A stretch of 64,000 nucleotides of DNA from assembly GCA_942493265.1 (NCBI GenBank), contig OW818688.1:2046001-2110000 (forward strand), written 5' to 3'. Numbering within the stretch: position 1 is the first letter of the stretch; the number at the start of each line of letters is the position of its first letter. Under the pieces are notes generated by a model that was given only the letters and a program-made list of their open reading frames with translations, was not told where the DNA came from and did no database searches. The translations under genes and the position numbers were made by a program. Source of the DNA: UBA12481 sp942493265 (lineage in GTDB: Bacteria; Bacteroidota; Bacteroidia; Bacteroidales; UBA12481). Positions 45,908-55,748 of the stretch are shown here, piece by piece.

Positions 45908-45980
45908 ATAAATTGTGACGAACCGATGAAATGGGCGTTTAATAATTTAATTTGTACCTTTTATATAAGGATATGTTTCA

Positions 45981-47315
45981 ATGAAGATAGTAATTGCCGG
46001 AGCAGGTGAAGTGGGTACACATCTGGCCAGAATGCTGACCGGCCAAAATCATGATATTGTTTTACTGGATGATGATCCGGAGAGATTGCAGCAGATCAGT
46101 CATGTGATTGATCTGATGACAATTACAGGTTCTGCGCACTCCTTTGTGGACCTGAAAAAAGCGGAACTGAACAAAGCTGATCTTTTTATTGCCGTTACCA
46201 CGGCCGAGGAGCGCAATGTGCTGGCATGTACCATGGCCAACTACCTCGGAGCAGGTCGTACTATCGCCAGGATCAACAACTCCGAATATCTTCAGGAACG
46301 CTACCGGGTAAAACTCCGCGATCTCGGTATCCATGAGCTCATCTATCCTGAAAGTCTTGCCGCCAAAGAGATTGTGTCATCGGTAAAACTTACCGGTACC
46401 CGGCAGTTATTCGAGTTTTCTGGTGGAAAACTCATTCTCATGGGTATAAAGATCCGCGAAAATGCACCCATAGTAAACCATACCCTCGAAGAGCTCGGCC
46501 CCCAGATGCAAAATATCGTTGCGGTGGCTATTACCCGCGGTCATGAAACCATCATTCCGGATGGACATGATGAGATCAAAAGTGAGGATATCGTCTATTT
46601 TGTCACCGACAGGGCTACTCAAAGGCAGGTTTTTGACCTGACCGGCAAAGAACTGTATGAGATAAAAAATATCATGTTCCTGGGAGGAAGCCGGATTGCT
46701 CAAAAAACAATCGAGAAGCTGGGCGACAGGTATAACGTAAAAGTAATCGAGGAGGATCCGGAGAGGTGTAACCTGCTGGCCAATAAATTTGAACATGTTT
46801 TGGTAATCAATGGCGACGGGCGCGATCTCGACCTGCTCAAGGAGGAGGGACTGGCAAAAATGGATGCATTCATTGCCACTACAGGCAGCTCTGAGGTAAA
46901 TATGCTCTCCTGCCATCTGGCAAAAACACTGGGTACAAAAAGAACCGTTGCGGAAGTTGAAAATTTTGCCCTGATGAATACCGCCGAAGGAATGAACATC
47001 GGCTCAATTATTAACAAAAAGCTCATCGCGGCCAGTTATATATACCGGTTTACCCTGAATGCCGAAATTTCGAATGTTAAATGCCTGACCTCCTCAGATG
47101 CCGAAGTTTTTGAGTTCATTGCCAAACCCGGTGCCCGCATCACACAAAAGCTCATAAAGGATCTTGATTTCCCGGCCGATGCAAAAATCGGAGGCATTAT
47201 CCGCGGGGAAATCAGTCAGGTTGCCCATGGAAATCTGCAGGTGCGGGAGGGTGATAAAGTAGTGGTTTTCGCACTTCCGACCGGGATTAAAAAACTCGAA
47301 AAATTCTTTAAATAA
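45981..47315 (+). CDS. trkA: Trk potassium uptake regulator TrkA
   Basis: 444 residues with two RCK units, each with an NAD-binding (TrkA_N) and a TrkA_C part. The first unit has the intact dinucleotide motif GAGEVG (7-12); the second has GGSRIA and is probably not binding NAD in the standard way. This cytoplasmic protein gates the TrkH channel. trkH follows after 20 bases, so the two form an operon. Confidence 0.96.
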   Translation: MKIVIAGAGEVGTHLARMLTGQNHDIVLLDDDPERLQQISHVIDLMTITGSAHSFVDLKKAELNKADLFIAVTTAEERNVLACTMANYLGAGRTIARINNSEYLQERYRVKLRDLGIHELIYPESLAAKEIVSSVKLTGTRQLFEFSGGKLILMGIKIRENAPIVNHTLEELGPQMQNIVAVAITRGHETIIPDGHDEIKSEDIVYFVTDRATQRQVFDLTGKELYEIKNIMFLGGSRIAQKTIEKLGDRYNVKVIEEDPERCNLLANKFEHVLVINGDGRDLDLLKEEGLAKMDAFIATTGSSEVNMLSCHLAKTLGTKRTVAEVENFALMNTAEGMNIGSIINKKLIAASYIYRFTLNAEISNVKCLTSSDAEVFEFIAKPGARITQKLIKDLDFPADAKIGGIIRGEISQVAHGNLQVREGDKVVVFALPTGIKKLEKFFK

Positions 47316-47335
47316 AGGTAACCTGATCAATTGCC

Positions 47336-48781
47336 ATGAATTTCAAGCTAATTATCCGGTTGATCGGACTTTTACTTTTAGTTGAAGGGATTGCCATGCT
47401 GCTGGCCATGCTGGTGGCCATTTTCAGCGGAGGCGAAGATGTTATGGCCCTAGCGGTTTCATCGCTGATATGCCTGGTCCCGGGAATTACCACTTCTTTT
47501 TTTACTTCAAAATATAAAAGCCATTTATCCCGTCGCGAAGGATTTTTTGCCGTTACCCTCGGGTGGCTCCTGCTCTCTTTTCTGGGTTCATTGCCCTATA
47601 TTTTCAGTGGATATATTCCTCACCTCACCGATGCTTTCTTCGAATCCATGTCGGGTTTTTCTACAACCGGAGCCAGCATTGTAGATAATATTGAATCTTT
47701 TCCCCGCGGATTGCTTTTATGGCGGGCAATGACGCATTGGCTTGGCGGAATGGGGGTTATCGTTCTTGCGCTTGCATTTCTTCCTTCCGCAGGAATGGGC
47801 GGAATGGCACTCTACAATGCGGAGTCGCCGGGACTGTCGGTTGATAAGGTGAGTCCCCGTATTTACCAGACTGCCCGCCGGATATGGGGGATTTATATAT
47901 TCTTTACGGTATTGGAAATTGTTCTTTTAATTATTGGCGGCATGTCGTGGTTCGACAGCATCTGCCACTCCTTCGCCACCATGGCCACCGGTGGATTCTC
48001 TACCAAACAAGCCAGTATTGCTTTTTATTCATCTCCATATATTGAATATGTGATCACGCTGTTCATGATCATCGCAGGATCCAATTTTGCTCTTCTGTTT
48101 TATACCATCATAGGAAAGCCATCTAAACTTTTTCATGATGAGGAATTCAGGGATTACCTACTTTTTATTGGCGGATTTACCGTGGTAATTTTTGGGGGAT
48201 TACTCCTGACTGCAGAAACCGGTATTGAGCAAACTTTCAGACATGCCCTGTTTACCGTGGTTTCCATTTTAACCACCACAGGATTTGTAATCACTGATTA
48301 CATGAGGTGGGTGCCGGTATTAACCATTCTGGTTTTTTCGATTTTCTTTTTTGGAGGATCTACCGGATCAACCGGGGGCGGCATAAAAGTCATGCGAATT
48401 GTGATCCTCCTGAAAAACAGCTATTACGAATTACGCCGGATGATTCACCCCCATGCGGTTATTCCGGTTCGTTTCAATAAGTTTTGTGTGGAGCCCAAAG
48501 TGGTTAATAACATACTGGCTTTCTTCATGTTCTATGTAAGCATTTTCTTTATCAGCAGTATTATCCTCATGATTTTTGTACCAGATATGGCCTCCTCGAT
48601 GGGTGCAGTGGCAAGTTGTATGGGGAATATCGGTCCGGGTTTAGGAACTGTTGGTCCGGTATTTACCTATTCGCAGGTTCCGGATGCGGGAAAATGGTTC
48701 CTCTCGTTTCTGATGATGCTGGGCCGCCTCGAATTATTTACTGTTCTGGTGATTTTTACCCCTTCTTTCTGGCGAGAATAA
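47336..48781 (+). CDS. trkH: Trk potassium uptake channel TrkH
   Basis: 481 residues with four M1-P-M2-type repeats typical of the Trk/Ktr/HKT superfamily. Selectivity-filter segments are visible as SMSGFSTTGASI, FATMATGGFST, LTTTGFV and GNIGPGLG. Inner-membrane potassium channel driven by the proton gradient or membrane potential. It converges with the gene at 48795. Confidence 0.96.
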   Translation: MNFKLIIRLIGLLLLVEGIAMLLAMLVAIFSGGEDVMALAVSSLICLVPGITTSFFTSKYKSHLSRREGFFAVTLGWLLLSFLGSLPYIFSGYIPHLTDAFFESMSGFSTTGASIVDNIESFPRGLLLWRAMTHWLGGMGVIVLALAFLPSAGMGGMALYNAESPGLSVDKVSPRIYQTARRIWGIYIFFTVLEIVLLIIGGMSWFDSICHSFATMATGGFSTKQASIAFYSSPYIEYVITLFMIIAGSNFALLFYTIIGKPSKLFHDEEFRDYLLFIGGFTVVIFGGLLLTAETGIEQTFRHALFTVVSILTTTGFVITDYMRWVPVLTILVFSIFFFGGSTGSTGGGIKVMRIVILLKNSYYELRRMIHPHAVIPVRFNKFCVEPKVVNNILAFFMFYVSIFFISSIILMIFVPDMASSMGAVASCMGNIGPGLGTVGPVFTYSQVPDAGKWFLSFLMMLGRLELFTVLVIFTPSFWRE

Positions 48782-48794
48782 CCAGATTCCGTTT

Positions 48795-49712
48795 CTACCA
48801 ATATATCCAGTATCCCTTCATATTTCCCATGGTGTTGAACTCCAGGGTCGGGAAGGGAAGCTTTATGAATACCATGGCATTCAATACCTTTTTAAGAAAC
48901 GGGGAGTTCGTTTTGATACGCGTCCAGTCGATATCCAGCGAAACCAGGAATTGCCGGTAGCGCTCAGTCTCGGGAATAAATGCCCCGTGATAGTACCTGA
49001 TGTTCTTAAACTCCCCGAACATGCCATTGGCGCTGTAACCCGCAGATATACTGAGCCAGTCGGGAGTTCTTAATGCCGGAATAATCCGGTTTACCGGCAT
49101 GGATAACCAGAAATTGTGACCGTTATAATCGTAGAAAAATCCATCCAGGGCATTATTGCCCAGATAACCGTTTGCCTGATCCAGATAGGGAGACTTCCAG
49201 TAAGAGATCTTGTATTTGATCAATTGCTCATTAAACAGGAGTTCCTGGCCGATCAGAAACGCTGAACCTGCAGTATTTGCAAGGATATCGCTCCATGAAA
49301 ATCCCCACCCCTCGTAAATCCCATCAAATATCTCAATGGGTGCCTGCAAAACCATTCCGAGCGTTCCGCCAAAAATCAGCGCCTGGTTTTTTTTCACCCC
49401 GGCATGCCGTAGCCATTGATATCCAATGTAGCTCTCCATATAGGACCCAAAGGCATGACCGAATTTGTCGATTTGCTGATATCCCTTGCCATCTTTGTAA
49501 AACTCAAAGGGCACCCTCTGATGATCCTTGTACCAGATAAACTGCAGGTACGACATCCCGCCCACATAAAAGGCGCTTTCAGCAATTATGGCACGGGTGA
49601 GGATCTGCTTGTTTACCCGGCTGGTATCGGGCGAAACGGGCTGGATTTGAGCACGAACCGAACAGTGGAGGAACAGAATCAAAATAATGAAAGGAATCAG
49701 CTGCTTCTTCAT
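48795..49712 (-). CDS. DUF2279 family exported protein
   Basis: 305 residues with a signal peptide (MKKQLIPFIILILFLHCSVRA). The DUF2279 core is seen as QIDKFGHAFGSYMESYIGYQW and EIFDGIYEGWGFSWSDILANTAGSAF, a mainly helical membrane-associated domain related to YfiM. Function unknown. Terminal residues GNMKGYWIYW suggest envelope location. Confidence 0.85.
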   Translation of the reverse strand: MKKQLIPFIILILFLHCSVRAQIQPVSPDTSRVNKQILTRAIIAESAFYVGGMSYLQFIWYKDHQRVPFEFYKDGKGYQQIDKFGHAFGSYMESYIGYQWLRHAGVKKNQALIFGGTLGMVLQAPIEIFDGIYEGWGFSWSDILANTAGSAFLIGQELLFNEQLIKYKISYWKSPYLDQANGYLGNNALDGFFYDYNGHNFWLSMPVNRIIPALRTPDWLSISAGYSANGMFGEFKNIRYYHGAFIPETERYRQFLVSLDIDWTRIKTNSPFLKKVLNAMVFIKLPFPTLEFNTMGNMKGYWIYW

Positions 49713-49807
49713 GATTTCAAAATCATTTGGGAACCTGAAAACTAATTGATTTTCTTGAAAACCCAGTGCTTTTAAAGATTGAAGTTAAATACAACCGGTC
49801 GGCCATT

Positions 49808-50512
49808 TTATTCCTTTTTCCTGCTTGCCCCTTCTTCTTTGTCGCGGGCATCGGCAAGTTTTAATAATTTACAGGTTTCGTAAATATTCGAGATAACCAG
49901 AATGGCACTCGCAATTATGGATGAATACAGGATCGAGCCATCCAACAGGATCTCCAGGATGAGGCATAGTGAAATGACAATCCGCACTTCCGTCGGACCC
50001 AGTAATCCGGAGTCGATCGAGTATTTGTCCGTGACTTTATACCGGAGCAAACTGGTCATGATTTCCCATCCGTATAAAACCACCAAACAAAATCCCATGA
50101 TTTCCCATCCATTATCAATGTAAACCCAAAATCCTAAACCCATCAGAATCACGCCGATCCAATCTGTGGTAAGGTCGAATGAGAATCCGTACCATTTCCG
50201 CTGTTTGTTCCGGAAATAGGCAATTCTGCCGTCGAGCGAATCTCCGAACCAGTTTATGGCAAAACCAAAAACACCCGTCAACAGATACAGGTCACCGAAT
50301 TTAGCCGCTAAAACAAAACCCAGAAATACAATAATGCTTCCAAAGAGACCGATGGTCGTTAGCATATCCGAAGTCATCCAATCCGGGATCCGCTGCACCA
50401 GCCAGGTAATCAGCTTTTGTTCCTGTACTTTAAGGATGTTGGTCCTGACCCGGTTGTTGGATATGATGGCTATTATTTCATTAAATGATTGTTTTTTATG
50501 AGGTTTCATCAT
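49808..50512 (-). CDS. CDP-alcohol phosphatidyltransferase family protein
   Basis: 234 residues with about six membrane helices. The catalytic CDP-alcohol motif is present as D-x2-DG-x2-A...G-x3-D-x3-D (DSLDGRIAYF ... GFSFDLTTD). The usual Arg after Ala is Tyr and the gap to Gly is one residue longer than in the consensus. Such enzymes join CDP-diacylglycerol or CDP-alcohols to a second alcohol in phospholipid synthesis. The substrate cannot be told. Stands alone. Confidence 0.8.
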   Translation of the reverse strand: MMKPHKKQSFNEIIAIISNNRVRTNILKVQEQKLITWLVQRIPDWMTSDMLTTIGLFGSIIVFLGFVLAAKFGDLYLLTGVFGFAINWFGDSLDGRIAYFRNKQRKWYGFSFDLTTDWIGVILMGLGFWVYIDNGWEIMGFCLVVLYGWEIMTSLLRYKVTDKYSIDSGLLGPTEVRIVISLCLILEILLDGSILYSSIIASAILVISNIYETCKLLKLADARDKEEGASRKKE

Positions 50513-50707
50513 GCATTTTTCAATTAATAAGGGGTTAGATTATTAATTTTCAACCATTCAACTCAAAAGTTAATAATTTATGAGGAAAGAACCAACTCTA
50601 ATTTTTATAAGAATCAGGTCTTCCTCCTTCTTACAGTATTTTCATATCTTTCTATCCTGATAGTTATTTCGGAAATACCCCCTTTATCACCTGCCGCTAA
50701 ATCTGAT

Positions 50708-52180
50708 ATGATCCGTTTAAAATCAATATTCTGCTTTGTTGCTCTGGTATTTATGCTGATACAGCCCAATAACCTGTGTGGTCAGCGGCAGGTGCACGGA
50801 CTCGTGATCGACAGTGCCTCGCTCCAGCCCATGCCGTTTGTTACCATTGCCGTAGTGGGGAGTACCTATGGAACGATCAGCAACCAAAACGGAGAATTTG
50901 CCCTCAGCCCCGATAAAATCAATCCCTCTGAAAATATTGCATTCCACTATCTCGGATATGAGGTGGTTACGATGAAAATTAATGACCTGAAGGATGGCAT
51001 GATCGTGAAAATCAGTGAGAAGCCTTTCAGTCTCCGGGGGATCACGATTGTCGCTAATCCCCTGAAACCGGAAGAGGTGATTCGTCGTGCAGTAGCAGCC
51101 AAAAATCTGAATTATCCTACGGTTGCACAGAAAAGGGAGATCTTTCATCGAAGTAACCAGGCTTCCTATATCAATGATTTTGAACTGACTCTGAAAAAAA
51201 GTGATATTCCCGGATTTGATAAAACCCTGATCAGGGAAATGGTCGACAGCCTGCCCCGCTATTCCAGGTCATATGAGGATAACCTGTATGTGCTCCACAG
51301 TATTCCCGCCGATTCGGGCAAGCTCAAGTACAAGGCTGAAGGGATTAAAAATGTGGTGTTAAAGGAAGATAACGGGGGCGGACTGGAGAATATCAAAAAG
51401 ATCATTACCGGCTTATTTGTTCATAAATCCGATGACCGGAATTTCTGGAAATACAATACAGGTCCCTTTTCCTTTAAGGAATCACATGTAAAAATCTCTG
51501 CAGGGGAGCCGGTTACCGACAGCAGCTATCTGAAGAATTTGTACAAGTTTTATTTTTTAGATGGCGATATGGGCTGGAACTGGGATTTTATCCAGAAACC
51601 CAATCAATACCGTTACCGGAATAAAGGGATCATCGGCATTGGCGGAGAGGATGCCTACGCCATCAGTTTTACCGGAAAAGCGAGGGCCAATTATCAGGGT
51701 ATGATCTATATCTCTATTGAGAGCTTTGCCATCCTCAGAATCGAGTATTCCCTTAAGGAGGGCGAAAAGGGTGAAGGAATCGACCTGCTGGGGGTAAATT
51801 ACCGCGAGGTGAAGGATGAGGGTCTGATTCTCTATGAAAAGGACCGGCTCGGTTATTTTCTCAAATATTCAATGAAGAGCACCTCCACCACTTACGGGAT
51901 CGACCGGCCTTTCGAAATTGTCAGAAAGGAGAAACGACCCATCCTGAACAAAAAAATCAATGAGGCGGATTTGCGGCTAAACCTGCAGGGAATGCAGGAG
52001 GCCTGTTATGAAACACTGGTGGTTTACCGCGAAGCCTCCACGGCAGCGAAGTTCAACGGTGTTAAGGAAAAAGGCATTAAACCCGATCGCATAACCTCCT
52101 ATTCAGATTCCATCTGGAAAGGATATTCCATCATTGAACCCACCCGGCAGATGAAGGAGTATCAGTCGAAAGTCAGGTAA
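50708..52180 (+). CDS. CarboxypepD_reg-like domain protein, exported
   Basis: 490 residues with a signal peptide (cleavage near LCGQ). CarboxypepD_reg-like domain at about 27-110 (VHGLVIDSASLQPMPFVTIAVV, SNQNGEFALSPD). A long beta-rich domain follows, probably DUF5686-like without the barrel or a binding domain. The protein probably sits at the outer membrane. It converges with the beta-helix gene, with palindromic repeats between them. Confidence 0.75.
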   Translation: MIRLKSIFCFVALVFMLIQPNNLCGQRQVHGLVIDSASLQPMPFVTIAVVGSTYGTISNQNGEFALSPDKINPSENIAFHYLGYEVVTMKINDLKDGMIVKISEKPFSLRGITIVANPLKPEEVIRRAVAAKNLNYPTVAQKREIFHRSNQASYINDFELTLKKSDIPGFDKTLIREMVDSLPRYSRSYEDNLYVLHSIPADSGKLKYKAEGIKNVVLKEDNGGGLENIKKIITGLFVHKSDDRNFWKYNTGPFSFKESHVKISAGEPVTDSSYLKNLYKFYFLDGDMGWNWDFIQKPNQYRYRNKGIIGIGGEDAYAISFTGKARANYQGMIYISIESFAILRIEYSLKEGEKGEGIDLLGVNYREVKDEGLILYEKDRLGYFLKYSMKSTSTTYGIDRPFEIVRKEKRPILNKKINEADLRLNLQGMQEACYETLVVYREASTAAKFNGVKEKGIKPDRITSYSDSIWKGYSIIEPTRQMKEYQSKVR

Positions 52181-52207
52181 TTGATTTTTAGTTAGTTGCA
52201 ACCTTTT

Positions 52208-52294
52208 CTCGGAGCAGTGTCATCCCGACGGAAGTCGGGACCCCGTGACGCTACTGTGAGGCCTTCCCTGTCATCCCCGCGCAGGCGGGGACCG
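52208..52294. repeat. Two REP-like palindromes between convergent genes
   Basis: The first unit carries the stem TCCCGAC-ggaa-GTCGGGA (52223-52240) within a longer block that aligns well with 62208-62265. The second carries CCCCGC-gcag-GCGGGG (52275-52290). Both are preceded by GTCAT/TGTCAT and followed by ACC. Stems differ in sequence but stay perfectly paired. Confidence 0.8.
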
Positions 52295-52311
52295 GACGCA
52301 ATTATGCATCC

Positions 52312-54408
52312 CTACAAACCGCCCCTCCTGCCTGGGTACAATCCGATTTTATCAAACGGAATCTGCTTAAAACCAAGCTTTAACGCGGGCGATTCCGCCG
52401 ATAATTGAAATTTTCCCAGTTCAGGATCTCCGGGATTCACAAACATCGGGTCGGCTTTCAAAATGCTTTTGGATAAACTGTCGAGTACAATGGTTCCCGG
52501 TCCCACAACATTATTTTCCATTTTGAGATACGGACGGGCAATTTCCTCAATCGACACGGGCCAGAACCCTGCCGGTTTATCCCAAACCCCGCCCAAACAG
52601 ATGTTGCCGGAGATAACATTGCCTTTCGGAGCGTAGGGTTCGTCGTTGATCACATCCGGCAGTTTCGGATAGCGCGTGCTGTACGGTGGCTTGTTATAGG
52701 CGGTTCCCAGTATGGTCCCCTTCTCTTGTTCTTCCTGAATCCATCCGTCAATATGGTAGGCCATCCAGTTCATGCCCCGGGCATCAATGTGCAGGGAGGG
52801 TACACAATCGATGAATATGTTGTTGGTCACGCTGTTATCCCGTCCCCCGCCAATCATCATGGCCCGCGATACCTTGTTGAATATGTTTCCGTATACATCT
52901 GCCGATGAAAAGGCATCGTCAAGATAAATCCCCACGCAGCCGTTTCCTTCAAATCCGGATATGTTGCTGAGATAATTATACCGGATGATGTTTCCCCTCA
53001 TGGTCCAGTTCCGGCCGGCATATATGGCTCCCGCATCGTTGGATTCATAACAGACATCATCGATCAGGTTATATTCCATAAGATGGTCGTTCCCGTCGAA
53101 ATAGATTGCCATGTGCGGTACATGCGCCATAACGTTGTGTGTGGCCCTGTTGCCCGCACCGTAAAGGGAAATGCAGGGATTGTATATCCTCTTGATCCTC
53201 GCGGTGTGGTGGATGTCGTTATTGTCGGCAAAACATTCCCCCGCAACCAGCGTTTTACGGTCCCCGGCTTCGATCCTGATACCACCCGCACCCACGTTGT
53301 AGATGTCGCAGCCGTTTACCTCGCTGCCACTTCCTCCATCAATCCTTACAGCCCAATCCCCCGAGTTCCTGATCACACTTCCGGCCAGCAATACGTTTTT
53401 GCAATCCTGCATATTCACCGCCGATTCACGGCAACCCTCGGTTATAACTCCCTGAATCGTGACAAAGGATACCTGGTTAAGGTTTATAATATTCTTATTG
53501 ACAGATACATAGCTACGTCCTTTTTGAATATCGGATGGGGGATAAAAATAGAGGAGGCCCTGAGCCCGGTCGATATAATATTCGCCGGGTTCATCTATTT
53601 CCATCAGGAGGTTAAACCCATAAAACCACTGTCCCACACGATAGCCATAATGGTGATACGGGGGAGCCACTTCAATGATTTTCAGGTCGGTATCCAGCTT
53701 CGCGATCTTATGCCGCTGCTCGCTCCAGTCCCAGAACCAATACCCGTGAACCCAGGCATCCTTTTCTTCCTGCCAGAGGGATATCCGCGGCTCATCATAA
53801 GTGAATTTACCTACCTGATCGCCTTTCGTTCCACGCACATCTACCGGTTGAATATCGAATAATCCGGTAATCTTCATAAATCCCTTGTTGGGATAGCGCG
53901 ATATCCACATAGGTATATCGTTGAAAAACAGTTCCATACCACCTCCACCGGGTGATCCGAAATCACTGATGCCGGCGGCAGTGAGATCTGTCAGGTAAAT
54001 TTTGCCGCGAACGGAAGGACTGAGTTTCGCCAGCACCTCCTGATCTTTTACCTTTTCCCAACGCGTAAGGATTTTACCACCCGAGAGCCTCACTTCAGAA
54101 CCTTCCTCACCGGCATAAATGATCCGCGAAAGAGAGTCCGTTCCGCTGTCCCGGGCATCCAGTTCAAAAGCTTCAGTCAGTTCATGGGTGCCCCCGGATA
54201 TCTGTACCAGAATATTCCCTTTCGGAAGTTTGCCCGCAACTTTTAATGCACGTATGGCATCGCGCGCACTTTCCGGTGTTTGGTAAGGGCCATCTTTTGA
54301 AACGTACAGTTTCAAACCATACTTTGCTGCAGCGTTCTGCGAAATCACCGTAACCGGCAAACTGAACAGTACCGCTGCGACCACCAGGGAGAGAAATGTT
54401 TTTTTCAT
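52312..54408 (-). CDS. Right-handed parallel beta-helix protein, exported
   Basis: 698 residues. Signal peptide MKKTFLSLVVAAVLFSLPVTVISQ. A start like that of pectate-lyase-fold proteins (YVSKDGPYQTPESARDAIRAL) is followed by PbH1-type coils (NVLLAGSVIRNSGDWAVRI, GCDIYNVGAGGIRI, NVMAHVPHMAIYFDG). Probably a polysaccharide lyase/hydrolase or a carbohydrate-binding protein; no specific catalytic motif is certain. Its ATG overlaps the stop of the histidine kinase gene (ATGA), which ties it to the two-component operon. Confidence 0.85.
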   Translation of the reverse strand: MKKTFLSLVVAAVLFSLPVTVISQNAAAKYGLKLYVSKDGPYQTPESARDAIRALKVAGKLPKGNILVQISGGTHELTEAFELDARDSGTDSLSRIIYAGEEGSEVRLSGGKILTRWEKVKDQEVLAKLSPSVRGKIYLTDLTAAGISDFGSPGGGGMELFFNDIPMWISRYPNKGFMKITGLFDIQPVDVRGTKGDQVGKFTYDEPRISLWQEEKDAWVHGYWFWDWSEQRHKIAKLDTDLKIIEVAPPYHHYGYRVGQWFYGFNLLMEIDEPGEYYIDRAQGLLYFYPPSDIQKGRSYVSVNKNIINLNQVSFVTIQGVITEGCRESAVNMQDCKNVLLAGSVIRNSGDWAVRIDGGSGSEVNGCDIYNVGAGGIRIEAGDRKTLVAGECFADNNDIHHTARIKRIYNPCISLYGAGNRATHNVMAHVPHMAIYFDGNDHLMEYNLIDDVCYESNDAGAIYAGRNWTMRGNIIRYNYLSNISGFEGNGCVGIYLDDAFSSADVYGNIFNKVSRAMMIGGGRDNSVTNNIFIDCVPSLHIDARGMNWMAYHIDGWIQEEQEKGTILGTAYNKPPYSTRYPKLPDVINDEPYAPKGNVISGNICLGGVWDKPAGFWPVSIEEIARPYLKMENNVVGPGTIVLDSLSKSILKADPMFVNPGDPELGKFQLSAESPALKLGFKQIPFDKIGLYPGRRGGL

Positions 54409-55748
54409 GTTTGGGATTTTTCAGATTGGCATAGGATCACAAATCTGGATCCTTCTTCAGGTTTTGAGTAAACCGCAATGCTGAAGTGATGATAATCGGT
54501 TATCTTTTTTACGAGTGCCAATCCTAATCCAAAATTATTCCCGCTCTCCTGAAATTTCTTGAAACGGGTAAAAATATGCGGGAGTTCCTCCTCCATAATG
54601 CCGATCCCGTTGTCGAGGATCTCAACCACCGGGTTGCCTTCTTCAATTTGTAGTGAAACCCTTATCCGGCCTCCGTTTGGTGTGTATTTTATGGCATTGT
54701 TCACCAGGTTGAAAAACAGGATATGCAGCAATTCCCGGTTTCCCTGAATTTCAGTCTGCCGGTCCTGAATATTCAACTCAAATTCCAGATTTTTCTGTTC
54801 AAAGTGCTCCTGAAAATCAACCCCAAGACTAACAAGCAACTCGCTCAGGTTTACCCGGTCGGCAAGCAGATATTCTTCATTATCAATCCTCGACATCAGC
54901 AGCAGCGTTCGCACGAGTTTGGTGAGCCTTCCCAGCGTGACTTTTGCCTCAATGATTTTAAGGGTTTCCTCATCAGTAAGCTGCGTGCTGTTGACGAAAT
55001 TGTCGAGCTTGGTTCTGATGATGCTGATTGGGGTCAGTAATTCATGCGATATATTGCTGATATAATCCCGCTCTTCATTAAATGCCTGCTCAATTTTCCG
55101 CATCAACCCGTGAATATTATCTTCCAGATCCTTGAAATCCGAGGTGGAGGTTCTTACCGGCGTGTAATCAAAGTTTTTAGGATGGTCAGATGCTTTCAGC
55201 CGCTCGATGATCCGGCCGAAAGGTCTTAAAAGATATTGGGTGATGGCTAATTCGAAAAGGATGGTTATTGCCAGCAATACCAGCAGAAAGTAGAAGGTGA
55301 ATTTCTTCACCAGCTTCTGAAAGGCCAGGATGCTGTTGATGCTCTTGCCGATTTCGATCAGGTAGAAATTGCCTTTGGACTCAAATGTTGCGCTGATCAC
55401 CCGGTATTCGAAAATTTCCCCTTCAATGGCTCGTTCGGAATATTCAATCGTTTCCAGCAGCACGGTGTCTTCCACCCTTTCCATGGAAATGTACTCTTCT
55501 TTCAGGATGTTGTAACTGCCAAAAGCCTGCTGGTCGCCGCCCTGCCTGATAAATTCCTCCACGCCATATTGTTCAACCATGGCGTAGGTTTTGTCCAGAC
55601 TGGTAATAAGCTGATTGTCAAGGTCTTTGATCGACATCTGGTTCACCAGCCAGGGAATGATGAATACGGAAATGGCTAAAATCAAGGCCTTGGAGAGGGC
55701 GTTGATAAGGGATATCTTGTTTTTGAGCCTGATCCGTTTGGTGAACAT
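54405..55748 (-). CDS. Sensor histidine kinase
   Basis: 447 residues. Two membrane spans (about 19-38 and 151-170) enclose a periplasmic sensor of about 110 residues. A linker and dimerisation domain follow with the H-box SNISHELLTP (His235), then the ATPase domain with NLVNNAIKYT, DNGIGI and NFGLGLAL boxes. The response regulator gene ends at its first base. The signal is unknown; the exported neighbours suggest an envelope cue. Confidence 0.93.
   Translation of the reverse strand: MFTKRIRLKNKISLINALSKALILAISVFIIPWLVNQMSIKDLDNQLITSLDKTYAMVEQYGVEEFIRQGGDQQAFGSYNILKEEYISMERVEDTVLLETIEYSERAIEGEIFEYRVISATFESKGNFYLIEIGKSINSILAFQKLVKKFTFYFLLVLLAITILFELAITQYLLRPFGRIIERLKASDHPKNFDYTPVRTSTSDFKDLEDNIHGLMRKIEQAFNEERDYISNISHELLTPISIIRTKLDNFVNSTQLTDEETLKIIEAKVTLGRLTKLVRTLLLMSRIDNEEYLLADRVNLSELLVSLGVDFQEHFEQKNLEFELNIQDRQTEIQGNRELLHILFFNLVNNAIKYTPNGGRIRVSLQIEEGNPVVEILDNGIGIMEEELPHIFTRFKKFQESGNNFGLGLALVKKITDYHHFSIAVYSKPEEGSRFVILCQSEKSQT

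Noticed and set aside
45908..45980. Potassium-sensing riboswitch before trkA
   Set aside because: The 73-base gap is AT-rich and too short for a known potassium or c-di-AMP riboswitch fold.
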